Shown here: positions 1 through 8,505 of the stretch, piece by piece
Numbering within the stretch: the stretch's first letter is position 1
Layout: each line of letters begins with the position of its first letter
Source of the DNA: Planctomycetota bacterium
GTDB lineage: Bacteria > Planctomycetota > Planctomycetia > Pirellulales > Pirellulaceae
DNA length: 40,218 nucleotides
Reading direction: 5' to 3'
Assembly (NCBI GenBank): GCA_026692865.1
Contig: JAPLNI010000043.1
Span: 1 to 40,218, forward strand
Position numbers and translations under genes: made by a program
Notes under the pieces: model-generated
Seen by the model: the letters and a program-made list of their open reading frames with translations, nothing else
Told to the model about the DNA's origin: nothing
Database searches by the model: none

Positions 1-362
1 ACTGAGTCACTCGCAGCGAAGGCGCAACGGCGCGATCGAAAAACTGCAACTGACACCGGGGTCCTAATGTGTTCCGAGCTCGTCAAGAATCCAGTGAAAA
101 CGGAACTAACGAATCGCCAAGCAACTAGAAGAAAATGAGAATTGCCGCGCTAGCGGCTTACTTGAACAAATCCTCGCAGCGATCCTATGGACCGCTCCGG
201 CCTTGATCCAGCTGGACCCTCTATCGGTCTTACCAAACCTAACCGACCAAGAAGAACCCGAAGCAGACTCGGCTGGGAAACTTTTCGATAAGAAATGAGT
301 TGGCAGTTGGCAGTTGGCAGTTGGCAGTTGGCAGTGGGTAGTGGGTAGTGACTACTTCCAGC
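1..362. other. Left-edge intergenic stretch with a possible coding remnant
   Basis: No complete gene is visible. On the + strand one frame is open from the window edge to a TGA at 136-138. A second frame is open from about 110 to a TGA at 296-298 and would end in an acidic-to-basic tail (DQEEPEADSAGKLFDKK). The second frame has no ATG, so the two could be pieces of one frameshifted or decayed gene whose body lies outside the window. The family is not recognisable. The stretch ends in the heptad tandem repeat that precedes the SulP gene's 3' end. Confidence 0.3.
298..346. repeat. 7-bp tandem repeat (AGTTGGC x5, AGTGGGT x2)
   Basis: Five exact AGTTGGC units run from 298 to 332 and are followed by two AGTGGGT units (333-346). 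The array lies just past the 3' end of the SulP gene. A decayed relative, read mostly on the opposite strand, lies at about 8410-8505 (AGTTGCC, AGTTGCT, ACTGCCAACTTCCCACTCCC). This looks like a dispersed short tandem repeat. Confidence 0.8.
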
Positions 363-2156
363 TCAAATCATGTAAGACCAATCGGTTGGTGGGCCGACCA
401 TGTTGTTTCGATTCGGGCATTGGTCGCAACGATTTCCACCAATCAATGCATACGCCTCGCGCATTGCTTCTAGGGTACTTGCCCAGATCTCTGCGCCTTC
501 GCAAAACAGATTCTTCGAGCCGATGACACGGTCCAATCGAACATTCTCGATAATCGTCAAAAGGTCCGGGCGAATTCCGGAGAGCATCACCACGATGTTC
601 CGCTGTTGAAGCCGTTCGACGAAGTCTTGTAGAATCTGAGTACACACGGCATCAGGGTTACGAATGCGTTTCACGCGAAAAATGATAACGCATAAAGTAT
701 TAGGAAGGTCTGCTTCGATCGATTCCAAGAGGCGTTCAAAGTCGGGCGAGCTTCCGAAGAAGAGCTCGCCCTCGAGATTATAGACTCTCAAAAGAGGGCA
801 TCGATAGTCATTCGGTTGGACCTCGCGAATCACACGGCGACTGGTTACCGTTAGCTCGCTCATCGTAATCTTCGCCGCTCTTGGCACATAGAAAGTAAAG
901 GAGAGGAACACACCGATTAAGATGCAAAATTCGATCGAAATAAACACCGCCGAGAGAGCGGTCGCGGTGAGGATCAACGCGTCAAATCGTGTTGCGCTCC
1001 AATAGTATTTTAATGAACTCAAGTCGACCATTCTTGTTGCGGTTAGTAAAAGGACTCCCGCAAGTGCCGCGCGCGGAATGTATTCGGCATAAGGGGCGAG
1101 AAACAATATAGTGAGAGCAACACCCATCGCACTGAAGACTCCGGACCACTGCGTTGCCGCACCCGATGTGTGATTAATGTATGATCTAGTTAGCGAGCCT
1201 GATCCAGGAAAGCAGCGGAAGAAACTCCCCGCCATGTTAGCAACACCTTCACTGAGACATTGCTGATTCATATCGAGTTTCTGGCCCGTCTTGGCTGCAA
1301 TGGATTTGGCCATCGCGATTGCTTCCAGGAGCCCAAGAAAAGCAATAGCGGCTGCACTGCTTGAAAGTTCGCGAGCAAGTTGAATGTCGATGGTGGGCAT
1401 TTGGAAAGAAGGCAAAGCGCGCGGCACTTTATCGACCAACTTCACACCGGATGTTTTGCTTGGATCTAACATTGCCAAGATGATCGCAACGACAGCGATT
1501 GCTAAAAGTAATTCTGGGAGTCCCAGCTTCCATCGATTGTTGACGATCCGAAAACTAATAGCGATCACAACCGTTCCGACGCCTACAGCAACGGTCGGCC
1601 AGTGGATGCTACCTCCATCGGACATAGTCATCCAGAATCGGACCAGAAAATGGTCTTCATGGTTACCACGTGATTTAAGCCCGAGAACGTTCTTCGATTG
1701 ATCCAAAATTAATAGTACGGAGGCACCCAGCGTGAAGCCAACGATGACGGCTTGAGAAACGAAACGAGATAGGTCACCAAACTTGAGCAGTGCGATAGCC
1801 GTCTGAATCATCCCGATGAGCAGGGCCATCATGATCGCAGCCGAGACTCTTTGCGATTCGGGAACCACAGCAAGTGCACTGAGCATGGCAATCGATATCG
1901 CGTTTGTCGGACCGTTGATCAACTGCTTTGAAGAATCCAGCAGGGCTCCTACGGCTGTCATTACAATTGCAGTGAAAAGCCCAAGCTCAACTGGCATGTC
2001 AAAGATCGTAGCGTAAGCCATCGCTTGCGGGACTGCCACTGCGGCGACCGTTAGACCAGCGAAAAGATCTCGTTTCAAGTAAGACAATCGGTAGTCCCGC
2101 AGCGACTCTAGGGCCGGAACATACTGAAACAAAAATGACTGAACGGGATGAGGCAT
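363..2156 (-). CDS. SulP family inorganic anion transporter with C-terminal STAS domain
   Basis: Predicted inner-membrane anion transporter of the SulP/SLC26 family; sulfate or bicarbonate are the usual substrates. The N-terminus carries the family signature (YLKRDLFAGLTVAAVAVPQAMAYA, split here as YLKRDLFAGL then TVAAVAVPQAMAYA). Many hydrophobic helices follow, with a conserved GSGSLTRSYIN segment, then a soluble STAS domain of roughly 120 residues. The frame is open to an upstream ATG at 2306, but the extra 50 residues are not family-like and would leave only 8 bp to the divergent peptidase gene, so I use the ATG at 2156. It could feed the cysD-cysNC genes at 17 kb, but the sequence does not fix the substrate. 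The C-terminal tail after the STAS domain (CDQCPNRNN) is unusual. Confidence 0.93.
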   Translation of the reverse strand: MPHPVQSFLFQYVPALESLRDYRLSYLKRDLFAGLTVAAVAVPQAMAYATIFDMPVELGLFTAIVMTAVGALLDSSKQLINGPTNAISIAMLSALAVVPESQRVSAAIMMALLIGMIQTAIALLKFGDLSRFVSQAVIVGFTLGASVLLILDQSKNVLGLKSRGNHEDHFLVRFWMTMSDGGSIHWPTVAVGVGTVVIAISFRIVNNRWKLGLPELLLAIAVVAIILAMLDPSKTSGVKLVDKVPRALPSFQMPTIDIQLARELSSSAAAIAFLGLLEAIAMAKSIAAKTGQKLDMNQQCLSEGVANMAGSFFRCFPGSGSLTRSYINHTSGAATQWSGVFSAMGVALTILFLAPYAEYIPRAALAGVLLLTATRMVDLSSLKYYWSATRFDALILTATALSAVFISIEFCILIGVFLSFTFYVPRAAKITMSELTVTSRRVIREVQPNDYRCPLLRVYNLEGELFFGSSPDFERLLESIEADLPNTLCVIIFRVKRIRNPDAVCTQILQDFVERLQQRNIVVMLSGIRPDLLTIIENVRLDRVIGSKNLFCEGAEIWASTLEAMREAYALIGGNRCDQCPNRNNMVGPPTDWSYMI

Positions 2157-2314
2157 GCTAAAAAAATAAAACTCGGAGTATCTCTGGATTGCAAGGCGGC
2201 ACGCCTTCTTCGTAGGCACGAAGGGTGACTTTCCATCAGAAAGATTTTCCGCAGTATAATGCACCTGGTCACTTTGGTACGATAGCGATCCCGACTTCCT
2301 TAGCATAAAGTAAA

Positions 2315-3529
2315 ATGGACTCTTCGAAGAAAACAGCTCGAATCATGGCTGGCGTTCCGACTCTGAATGCCTCTCTCTACCGTCGGATCCGATTTTTGGT
2401 GGGTGATCCAGTGGCTTTGCTAGAAGTTCCGGGCGTAAACGGAACTGTCGAGAGCAAGCTCATTCTGCGTGACATTGAGATCGAGCGAGCGAAACTCAAG
2501 GCCGATGCGCAGTCGTTTTACTCACCTAAAGATTTCGCTCCAGCGGACGGACTTTCAGGGGATCGCGAACTTGCGACCGCACAAGCTGCAGCCGAATGCT
2601 TGCGACGTTCTGGAGTCACTCACGTCATCGCCGATCGCAGTTTTCCGATGATTTTTGTCGAAATGTTGCGAAGACAGCAAATCGAGATTGCTTGCGACCC
2701 CGACTGGGGAATTCTGGATCGTCGACAAAAAGATGAACGCGAAATCGAAGCAATCGCGAGAGCACAGGAAGTTACCGAGATCGTTATGCGACGAGCCTGT
2801 GAAATGATCGGTAACGCGGAAGTGGTCTCGGAAGGGACATGTCTTGAGAGCGGAGCATTGCAAGCCGCGGTACCCGGACAACTTGTTTCAAACGGCCAAT
2901 TGCTAACGAGTCAGCTTGTTCGAACCAAGATCGATCAATGGTTGCTCGAGTTCGGATTTTCAAACCCAGATTCGATTGTCGCATGTGGTCCGCAAGGAGG
3001 CGATTGCCACGAGCACGGTTCGGGCCCGCTTGTAACAGGGCAACCGATCATCGTTGACATTTTTCCTCGCGACAAATCGACACTTTATAACGGAGACTGC
3101 ACACGAACCGTCGTGCATGGACACGTACCGCCAAAGCTGGAACGAATGCATGCAGCCATCCTAGCCGCGAAGTCTGCTGCAACCGAAGCTATCCGGCCGG
3201 GAATCACCGGTCACTCCGTTCATGAAGTAACCGCATCCGTTATAAAGCAACATGGATTTGAAATGCGACTTCCTATCGACAGCGACCCGATCGACTTTAC
3301 CGCAATGACTCATGGCACTGGACACGGTTTAGGATTAGAAGTCCACGAAGCCCCATTGCTGGCCGAAAATGGTGTTGAGATCGTGGAAGGAGACGTGCTG
3401 ACAATTGAGCCCGGGTTGTATTGCAAATCTCTGGGCGGCATCCGTGTAGAAGACATGGTCGTAGTTACTGCTAATGGTTGCCGTAACTTGAATCGATTGC
3501 CTCAAGGGTTAACTTGGCGAGTCGATTGA
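2315..3529 (+). CDS. M24 family metallopeptidase (Xaa-Pro aminopeptidase-like)
   Basis: Cytosolic aminopeptidase of the pita-bread fold that removes N-terminal residues, probably before proline. All five dinuclear metal ligands are visible: D248 (IIVDIFPR), D261 (NGDCTRT), H337 (HGTGHGLGLEVHEAP), E365 (TIEPGLY) and E379 (GGIRVEDM). Residues 1-140 form the creatinase-like N-terminal region, shorter than in full PepP. Length (404 aa) fits short M24B proteins. An alternative ATG at 2345 would remove ten residues. It is divergent from the SulP gene and followed by yidD after 12 bp, so these two + strand genes may be cotranscribed. Confidence 0.93.
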   Translation: MDSSKKTARIMAGVPTLNASLYRRIRFLVGDPVALLEVPGVNGTVESKLILRDIEIERAKLKADAQSFYSPKDFAPADGLSGDRELATAQAAAECLRRSGVTHVIADRSFPMIFVEMLRRQQIEIACDPDWGILDRRQKDEREIEAIARAQEVTEIVMRRACEMIGNAEVVSEGTCLESGALQAAVPGQLVSNGQLLTSQLVRTKIDQWLLEFGFSNPDSIVACGPQGGDCHEHGSGPLVTGQPIIVDIFPRDKSTLYNGDCTRTVVHGHVPPKLERMHAAILAAKSAATEAIRPGITGHSVHEVTASVIKQHGFEMRLPIDSDPIDFTAMTHGTGHGLGLEVHEAPLLAENGVEIVEGDVLTIEPGLYCKSLGGIRVEDMVVVTANGCRNLNRLPQGLTWRVD

Positions 3530-3541
3530 AATGTTCATCCC

Positions 3542-3769
3542 ATGAAAACTTTGTCGATTGTCACCCGCTTCCTACTCATCCAACTGGTTCGCTTCTATCA
3601 ACGTGGTATCAGCCCGTTGCTTGGTGCACGATGTAAGTATCATCCGTCGTGTTCGAACTATTTCATCGGTGCCGTTGAGAAGCATGGGGTCATCTTGGGG
3701 ACGATTCGCGGCGTGTGGCGAATACTGAGATGCAATCCGTGGAGCAAAGGCGGAGTTGATTTGCCGTGA
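3542..3769 (+). CDS. yidD: Membrane protein insertion efficiency factor YidD
   Basis: A 75-residue protein with the YidD (DUF37) pattern: [24 protein letters not shown], given here as [12 protein letters not shown] then [10 protein letters not shown], and a C-terminal [11 protein letters not shown]. YidD is a small membrane-associated protein that helps YidC insert inner-membrane proteins. The usual neighbours (rpmH, rnpA, yidC) are absent; the gene follows the M24 peptidase by 12 bp. Length and cysteine spacing match the family. Confidence 0.95.
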   Translation: MKTLSIVTRFLLIQLVRFYQRGISPLLGARCKYHPSCSNYFIGAVEKHGVILGTIRGVWRILRCNPWSKGGVDLP

Positions 3770-4031
3770 GGCACAGTGAGCAGAAAATACAAACTGTAGT
3801 AATCGAAATATTCTCGACCATTCGCGTTATCCGCGGGCAACGATGCTTTAATGCAGATTGGCCCGCGAATTGCGCGGATTCACGCGAATAGAATGCAGCA
3901 AAGTATAACAAGAGGTCGCGGTTTGATCCTACGCACGCAGTCTTGTTTGCAGTTGATTGGATACCACTGCGTCTCGGAGAGCCGCAGTTAATTGGGCGTT
4001 CTTAGAAAACAAGTTTCCGAATAAAAGCTAA
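3770..4031. repeat. Intergenic inverted repeat (ATTCGCG...CGCGAAT type)
   Basis: The gap between convergent yidD and the FG-GAP gene contains ATTCGCGTTATCCGCGGGC at about 3820-3838 and, after about 20 bp, an inverted and slightly expanded version (GCCCGCGAATTGCGCGGATT then CACGCGAAT) at about 3861-3889. The arms share the order ATTCGCG, ATCCGCG, GGGC. This could be a REP-like element or could act as a bidirectional terminator. Nothing else is seen here. Confidence 0.55.
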
Positions 4032-5279
4032 CTACTTCTGCAGGATCAAGTAGGTTCCGCTTTTTCCAGCGACTGCGATATCTACTTTTCCGTCACCATT
4101 GATATCCGAAGTTGCAATTTGCAAGCCTACTCCAACGTGCCCTTGCTCGATGACCGATTTATCAAACGTCTTCGTTGCTGAGTTGAATCGATAAGAGTTC
4201 ATCTCAGGCATTTCTTTTCCTCCTGGATCTTTACCGTTGTGGGCGTAGTAACGCTTGCCAGTAATCAAATCGAGTTTGCCATCTAGATCGATGTCTGCCA
4301 TCGCAAGAGCGTGCGGCTGTGAAAAATTCTTATCAATCAGTTGTTGCTCAAATTGGAGTGTTGCTGCGACGGCCTCACCCGAGGCTTGCTTTTCGGCTGC
4401 TTTTTGACGCCACCAATAAAGACCATAATCGTGTCCCATACCGTAAAGCATGTCGTTCAAACCGTCGCCATCGACATCATGGACCAACATCGGGATACTC
4501 GCATGGATATCCCAATCGGGGTGATACTTCCAAGCAGTCGTCCAAGGCGATTCGATTGGTTGTTCGAACCAACCGCCACCGGTAAGAATATCGATTTTTC
4601 CATCGCCATTTAAGTCACCGGCACCTAAGCCGTGCTTGTTACCGGTTTCGCTAATCTTAGTCGCGATAACTTCCACAACTGGCTCTCCCGCTTTGGGGGA
4701 ATCAACTTTTGCAAATCGATATATCATCAACGGATTCTTGGGGCTCCAGCTATTGACGATCCACTCTGGCAGTCCATCACCGTCAAGATCTTGAAGCAAT
4801 TGGGCTTCGTTCTGGCTAAGTTTTGTATCAATCAACAAATGGCGTTTCCAACTTTGACCAAGTCGAAGCGGCTCATCACCGGGATTCTCAAACCAAGCTA
4901 CTTCGGTCCCGATAAAATCCCCTGCCACCACGTCTAGCCGCCCATCGCCGTTGATATCGTAGAGGAAGTCTCCGTTGCTTTTGATGTAGCCATTCCAGTC
5001 TTCGATGGCTCGCAGGGGCCGCGGAACAAAATTAGGAGCCGGATACCAGTTGCGTCCAGCGACAATATCCAAACTTCCGTTGCCGTCGATATCGCCAACA
5101 GCTACACCCTCATTGGCATCGAGTGCAAGTGGTTTAACATCCCAAGCGATCTTCGCCGGTGCGACTGCGGTGGTTACCTTGCTAGTTTCATCACCGAAGG
5201 TTGTTGATCCCATAAGTGTCGCAAGGTTAATGGTTGCAACTGTAGCAACGCGAAAGATTTTGTTCATTGAATTCAGCAT
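4032..5279 (-). CDS. Secreted FG-GAP/VCBS repeat protein
   Basis: 415 residues. The N-terminus (MNKIFRVATVATINLATLMGS, beginning at residue 5) looks like a signal peptide. The mature part contains seven FG-GAP/VCBS-type calcium-binding repeats with D-x-D/N-x-D-G-x-x-D cores: DIDGNGSLDIVAG, DINGDGRLDVVAG, DLDGDGLPEWIV, DLNGDGKIDILTG, DVDGDGLNDMLYG, DIDLDGKLDLITG and DINGDGKVDIAVA. Such repeats build a beta-propeller. Secreted propellers of this sort are abundant in planctomycetes, often of unknown function. No catalytic domain is attached, and no operon partner is evident. Confidence 0.88.
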   Translation of the reverse strand: MLNSMNKIFRVATVATINLATLMGSTTFGDETSKVTTAVAPAKIAWDVKPLALDANEGVAVGDIDGNGSLDIVAGRNWYPAPNFVPRPLRAIEDWNGYIKSNGDFLYDINGDGRLDVVAGDFIGTEVAWFENPGDEPLRLGQSWKRHLLIDTKLSQNEAQLLQDLDGDGLPEWIVNSWSPKNPLMIYRFAKVDSPKAGEPVVEVIATKISETGNKHGLGAGDLNGDGKIDILTGGGWFEQPIESPWTTAWKYHPDWDIHASIPMLVHDVDGDGLNDMLYGMGHDYGLYWWRQKAAEKQASGEAVAATLQFEQQLIDKNFSQPHALAMADIDLDGKLDLITGKRYYAHNGKDPGGKEMPEMNSYRFNSATKTFDKSVIEQGHVGVGLQIATSDINGDGKVDIAVAGKSGTYLILQK

Positions 5280-5997
5280 GGAATAAATACCGATCTCGAA
5301 TTAGGAGCACAGTGGAGAGAACAGGACGGAGTGAGAACAGCAGATAGAAACAAAGGGTGGGGAGGGAAACTTCGGCGGGAGGATCTTGTGAAAGATCCGC
5401 GACTAAATCTGCAGCACTACGAGTCGAAACTTGTATTACCGCAGGCTAGCATTATAGCTTTCCGAAGACGCGTCGTACCACCGGATAGGAGCCAGATAAC
5501 GAATTTTCTGGCACTTAATGCTCATCGCCAGAATTATGCGTTGTTAGTATCTCACCTCTTCTCGGCGAACGCCGCCTAGTTTGGCTTTTAGTCGTACTCG
5601 TAATCAGTGAAATGGTACTCGCACTCCTACTCGATTCGAATTACTCCTTGAATCACTCCATCGAGTAGGAGTACGAGTAGGAGTACGAGTAGGAGTACGA
5701 GTAGGAGTACGAGTACCGCCGATGGCTGAGTACGAGTACGAAAAGCAAGGGATCACGAATAAAATCTGCTATCGGGAGGTGGCGATTAGCGGGGAGTTCC
5801 GTTAGCATTTCGGCCGAATGAGTATATAGCTACCAACGCTCCAAAACCTTGGCGGGTTCGTCTGCCGGAAGACCGAACGACGAAGTTCGTGAACTGGACA
5901 TCACAAAACGCCTTCACTTAAAGTCTTCGCCTTAAGGAGTAGCGGAGAGGCCACTGCTGAACGGTTCTCGAATCGCGGCAAAGCTCTATTTTAGTCG
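5280..5997. other. 718-bp repeat-containing intergenic region
   Basis: No convincing gene. An open frame at 5331-5579 (+) has no recognisable features. The main content is the GAGTACGAGTA-type repeat block at about 5588-5745, described separately. The remainder (5750-5997) has short GC-rich inverted segments but no clear terminator, RNA or promoter. Because the genes on both sides are on the minus strand, the promoter of the FG-GAP gene should lie near 5280-5350. Confidence 0.5.
5588..5745. repeat. GAGTACGAGTA-type dispersed repeat with a 12-bp tandem array
   Basis: A left part reads GTACTCGCACTCCTACTCG. It is followed by 4.5 exact copies of GAGTAGGAGTAC at 5663-5716, and then CTGAGTACGAGTACGAAAAG. 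The left part is roughly the reverse complement of the array, so a long hairpin is possible. Related blocks occur at 29407-29490 and 35259-35324 and share the segments ACTCCTACTCGATTC, AATCACTCCATC and GAGTACGAGTA. Confidence 0.85.
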
Positions 5998-8391
5998 TTA
6001 GCGATCTTCGCTGGTGATGTGTAACGCACGCCGGACTTCAAGAAGCTCCAATTGCTTGGTGTTGGGTGGACAGTGCCGAACCACTACGAAATCGGCTGCA
6101 TCCGTGGGATCGTTTTTAGGCAATGGCGTAACGCTGAGAATTGAAAGACCTTTCGCATCGGTCGGCGATAACATGCGAAAGCTTTCACCAATTGATTCGA
6201 TAGACTCACCCGGTCGCACTTGGAGAATTGTCGCTCTCGGCCAGCGCCGTTGCTGTGCTAGGGTAGTCAGAATAAGTCGCTTCGGGCCATCGACAACTGC
6301 GACCAAGTCGAATTGATCCATGATGCGTTTTGCGATCTGCGGCCAAGTGCGATTCTTGAAAATTGACAGACTGCTTGAAGCGGGTGAGAAACCATGTGAC
6401 TGCAGCGATGGCCAATCAAAGAGCAATTCAAGCTCGCATTCACGAGCAGCCGACTCCAGGAGAGACGGGCTACTGGTGACTTCGGAGAACACCGAACGCC
6501 CTGTCTTTTGAAGTCGCTGATACGCCTCATCATACGCTTTGACAGGCTGTGTCCAAGCGAGGCGATTCTCGTTGCCCCCAGAAGAGCCTGAGGGATTCGT
6601 AAAGAAGCCACTCTTTGCGGGCAGACTGTAAATTTCACGAGATTGATCAAGGAAAACCGCCATCTCAGAACGTTGCGTAAGCGGGGCTTGATCGCTCCAC
6701 TGTATTGACCTTCCTTCCAGAACCCACGATTCGTCCTCGGTCGGAAAAATTGTTCTCAAGAGTCGATTCCACTGCGTGATTCGTTCTTTGGATTGGCTTT
6801 CGTCAGAAGACAACAAATCATCCAGAGACCAATCGCTTGGTAACTGCTCTGAAATCTGGTTCGATAACGGAAGCAATTGAATCTGTTCTATGGGCACCGC
6901 TTCCTGTAAGTTTATCTTAGCTTTATCCTCGTCGTTGTTTAGGACTTCTTTCGGCGCAACAACTTGTTTTACAAAAGGAACCTGCTTCGAAAGGTTTGTT
7001 AATTCCGCTTCGACCGTTGAATTCGTTGCATCTACGTCTACCTTCTGAGTGGGATCGACCGAGGAAAAGTGAAGCAATTCAATGTCCCATCCGAATCCTG
7101 AATTGGAAAGTTGGCCCAGGAGCAACAGGACCTGCGAAAGCGGCTTTTGATCTACTCGCAGCTTTAAAACAGGAGTCGTCTTTACACTATCCCAGGGTTC
7201 GGGAACAATTGCTGCGGGATGCGTAAGGAGACCAATGTCAACGACTCCTCCTCCGCCAGTAAACTCGGGCGTAGCAGGTTCGAGAGTGGCAGCGTCGGAA
7301 CTAAAACCTGTTGAACCCAATTCAAAAACAGGGGCGAATTGAGCTAAACCTGCTGGCGGAACCATATTCACTTCTTCAACAGGCGATTTAGCGGGTTCGG
7401 CTGCTGCCGTACGATTTTGGGCTGACATCCCCAGTTTTAGATCCGGTGCGACGGTGTCGGGAATTGAAGGCTCGGTAGGACTAGGCGTCGGAGGAGCACC
7501 CGCGATGGACTCCGGTGCAACACTTGGTTTTGCGTTTGGGTCGTTTGCGAGACCGTTCATGGTCGATTCATTGGCGTCGGCGTTTTCAAGCTTCCGATCG
7601 GCTAGCTTTCCATCAATTTCCAGAGGCACTGCAACTTTATTTGCAACCTCATTTGCCGCGACATTTACTGCGTTGTCACCAGATTCAGGTACCGCGACGG
7701 GAACGGGTGCTGGATTCAAGGCGTTATCAGGTTTGGTCGAAGTAAAGCTGCTCAGAAACATCATGAACAAGACTATCGCTGCGATACTGGCTGTCAAAGC
7801 GGTTGTGGCTACCAGAAGAATTACTCGTGTCCGGGCTGTCGATGGGCTGACCCAATCCGACGATGACTGCAGCGGACGCGATTGTGTGAGTCCATCTTGG
7901 ATCACATTTCCCAGAGCGTCTGTTGCACGATGACCGAGCGGATGTGCACCTATGTCAATCGTAGGGTCGCCATACGGTAGGTCTTCTAATACAGGAGCGA
8001 TCAAAAGTTCGTCTGGTAGATCCTCCCAATCCAGAAACCCAACGCCTTCGTGCGGAGGTGATGACTGACTGGGCTGCAAAAGCGGTATCGAATCGTTACC
8101 AGACGCCTTGTCAGATGCTTTACTAGGCGCACTGTCTTTAGACTTATTTGATTCGTGTCGTTGAGGCGTGATTGCGTCTTGGACTTTGGTTACTGCGGTC
8201 GAGTCGAAGCTCGGAGGCAGGATGGAGTTGTTGCCACTGGCCCAGGCTGATGGAGAAGGCTCCGCGGATGCTAATGGAACTTGAATGACACTTTGACAGC
8301 GCGGGCATACGACCGATTTGCCAAGTAACTCGGGAGTCCGAATGACAAGCTTTCCCTGGCACTGTTGGCATCGAATTCGAACGGGTTCCAC
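5998..8391 (-). CDS. Zinc-ribbon membrane protein with long linker and secretin-like C-terminal part (function unknown)
   Basis: 797 residues. A CxxC...CxxC zinc ribbon opens the protein (C8, C11, C29, C32), followed by a Ser/Pro/Ala-rich linker. One transmembrane segment lies near residues 188-215 (VILLVATTALTASIAAIVLF), then a second low-complexity stretch rich in Ala, Pro and Val to about residue 370. The C-terminal 400 residues are ordered. They include LKLRVDQKPLSQVLLLLGQL, which resembles the STN or short secretin N-domain pattern, and end in LQVRPGESIESIGESF. I do not recognise a named family. The topology suggests a cytoplasmic zinc ribbon and a periplasmic body. It sits upstream of ldhA on the same strand, more than 100 bp away. 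Confidence 0.75.
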   Translation of the reverse strand: MEPVRIRCQQCQGKLVIRTPELLGKSVVCPRCQSVIQVPLASAEPSPSAWASGNNSILPPSFDSTAVTKVQDAITPQRHESNKSKDSAPSKASDKASGNDSIPLLQPSQSSPPHEGVGFLDWEDLPDELLIAPVLEDLPYGDPTIDIGAHPLGHRATDALGNVIQDGLTQSRPLQSSSDWVSPSTARTRVILLVATTALTASIAAIVLFMMFLSSFTSTKPDNALNPAPVPVAVPESGDNAVNVAANEVANKVAVPLEIDGKLADRKLENADANESTMNGLANDPNAKPSVAPESIAGAPPTPSPTEPSIPDTVAPDLKLGMSAQNRTAAAEPAKSPVEEVNMVPPAGLAQFAPVFELGSTGFSSDAATLEPATPEFTGGGGVVDIGLLTHPAAIVPEPWDSVKTTPVLKLRVDQKPLSQVLLLLGQLSNSGFGWDIELLHFSSVDPTQKVDVDATNSTVEAELTNLSKQVPFVKQVVAPKEVLNNDEDKAKINLQEAVPIEQIQLLPLSNQISEQLPSDWSLDDLLSSDESQSKERITQWNRLLRTIFPTEDESWVLEGRSIQWSDQAPLTQRSEMAVFLDQSREIYSLPAKSGFFTNPSGSSGGNENRLAWTQPVKAYDEAYQRLQKTGRSVFSEVTSSPSLLESAARECELELLFDWPSLQSHGFSPASSSLSIFKNRTWPQIAKRIMDQFDLVAVVDGPKRLILTTLAQQRRWPRATILQVRPGESIESIGESFRMLSPTDAKGLSILSVTPLPKNDPTDAADFVVVRHCPPNTKQLELLEVRRALHITSEDR

Positions 8392-8409
8392 CGATGATGA
8401 TCCAAGGAG

Positions 8410-8505
8410 AAAAAAAGGAGTTGCCAGAGGTTAGTTGCTAGTTTGGAATGGGAAGCTGCGAATTGCTGTTAACTGAAAACTGCCAACTTCCCACTCCCCC
8501 AATCT
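8410..8505. repeat. Decayed heptad repeat between two minus-strand genes
   Basis: The spacer reads AGTTGCC-AGAGGTT-AGTTGCT-AGTTTGG, then AACTGAAAACTGCCAACTTCCCACTCCC. These are diverged forms, on both strands, of the AGTTGGC/AGTGGGT heptads at 298-346. The right-hand part runs into the 3' end of ldhA. Confidence 0.5.

Noticed and set aside
5331-5579. 82-codon open frame (+) in the 5.3-6.0 kb gap
   Set aside because: No ribosome binding site, no recognisable motif and an improbable composition; it also runs up to the repeat block.
5663-5716. Possible CRISPR array (regular repeats)
   Set aside because: Units are 12 bp and directly adjacent with no spacers; no cas gene is present in the window.
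7454-7933. 159-codon frame (+) antisense to the zinc-ribbon gene
   Set aside because: It mirrors the low-complexity linker of the real gene, so it is a shadow frame.
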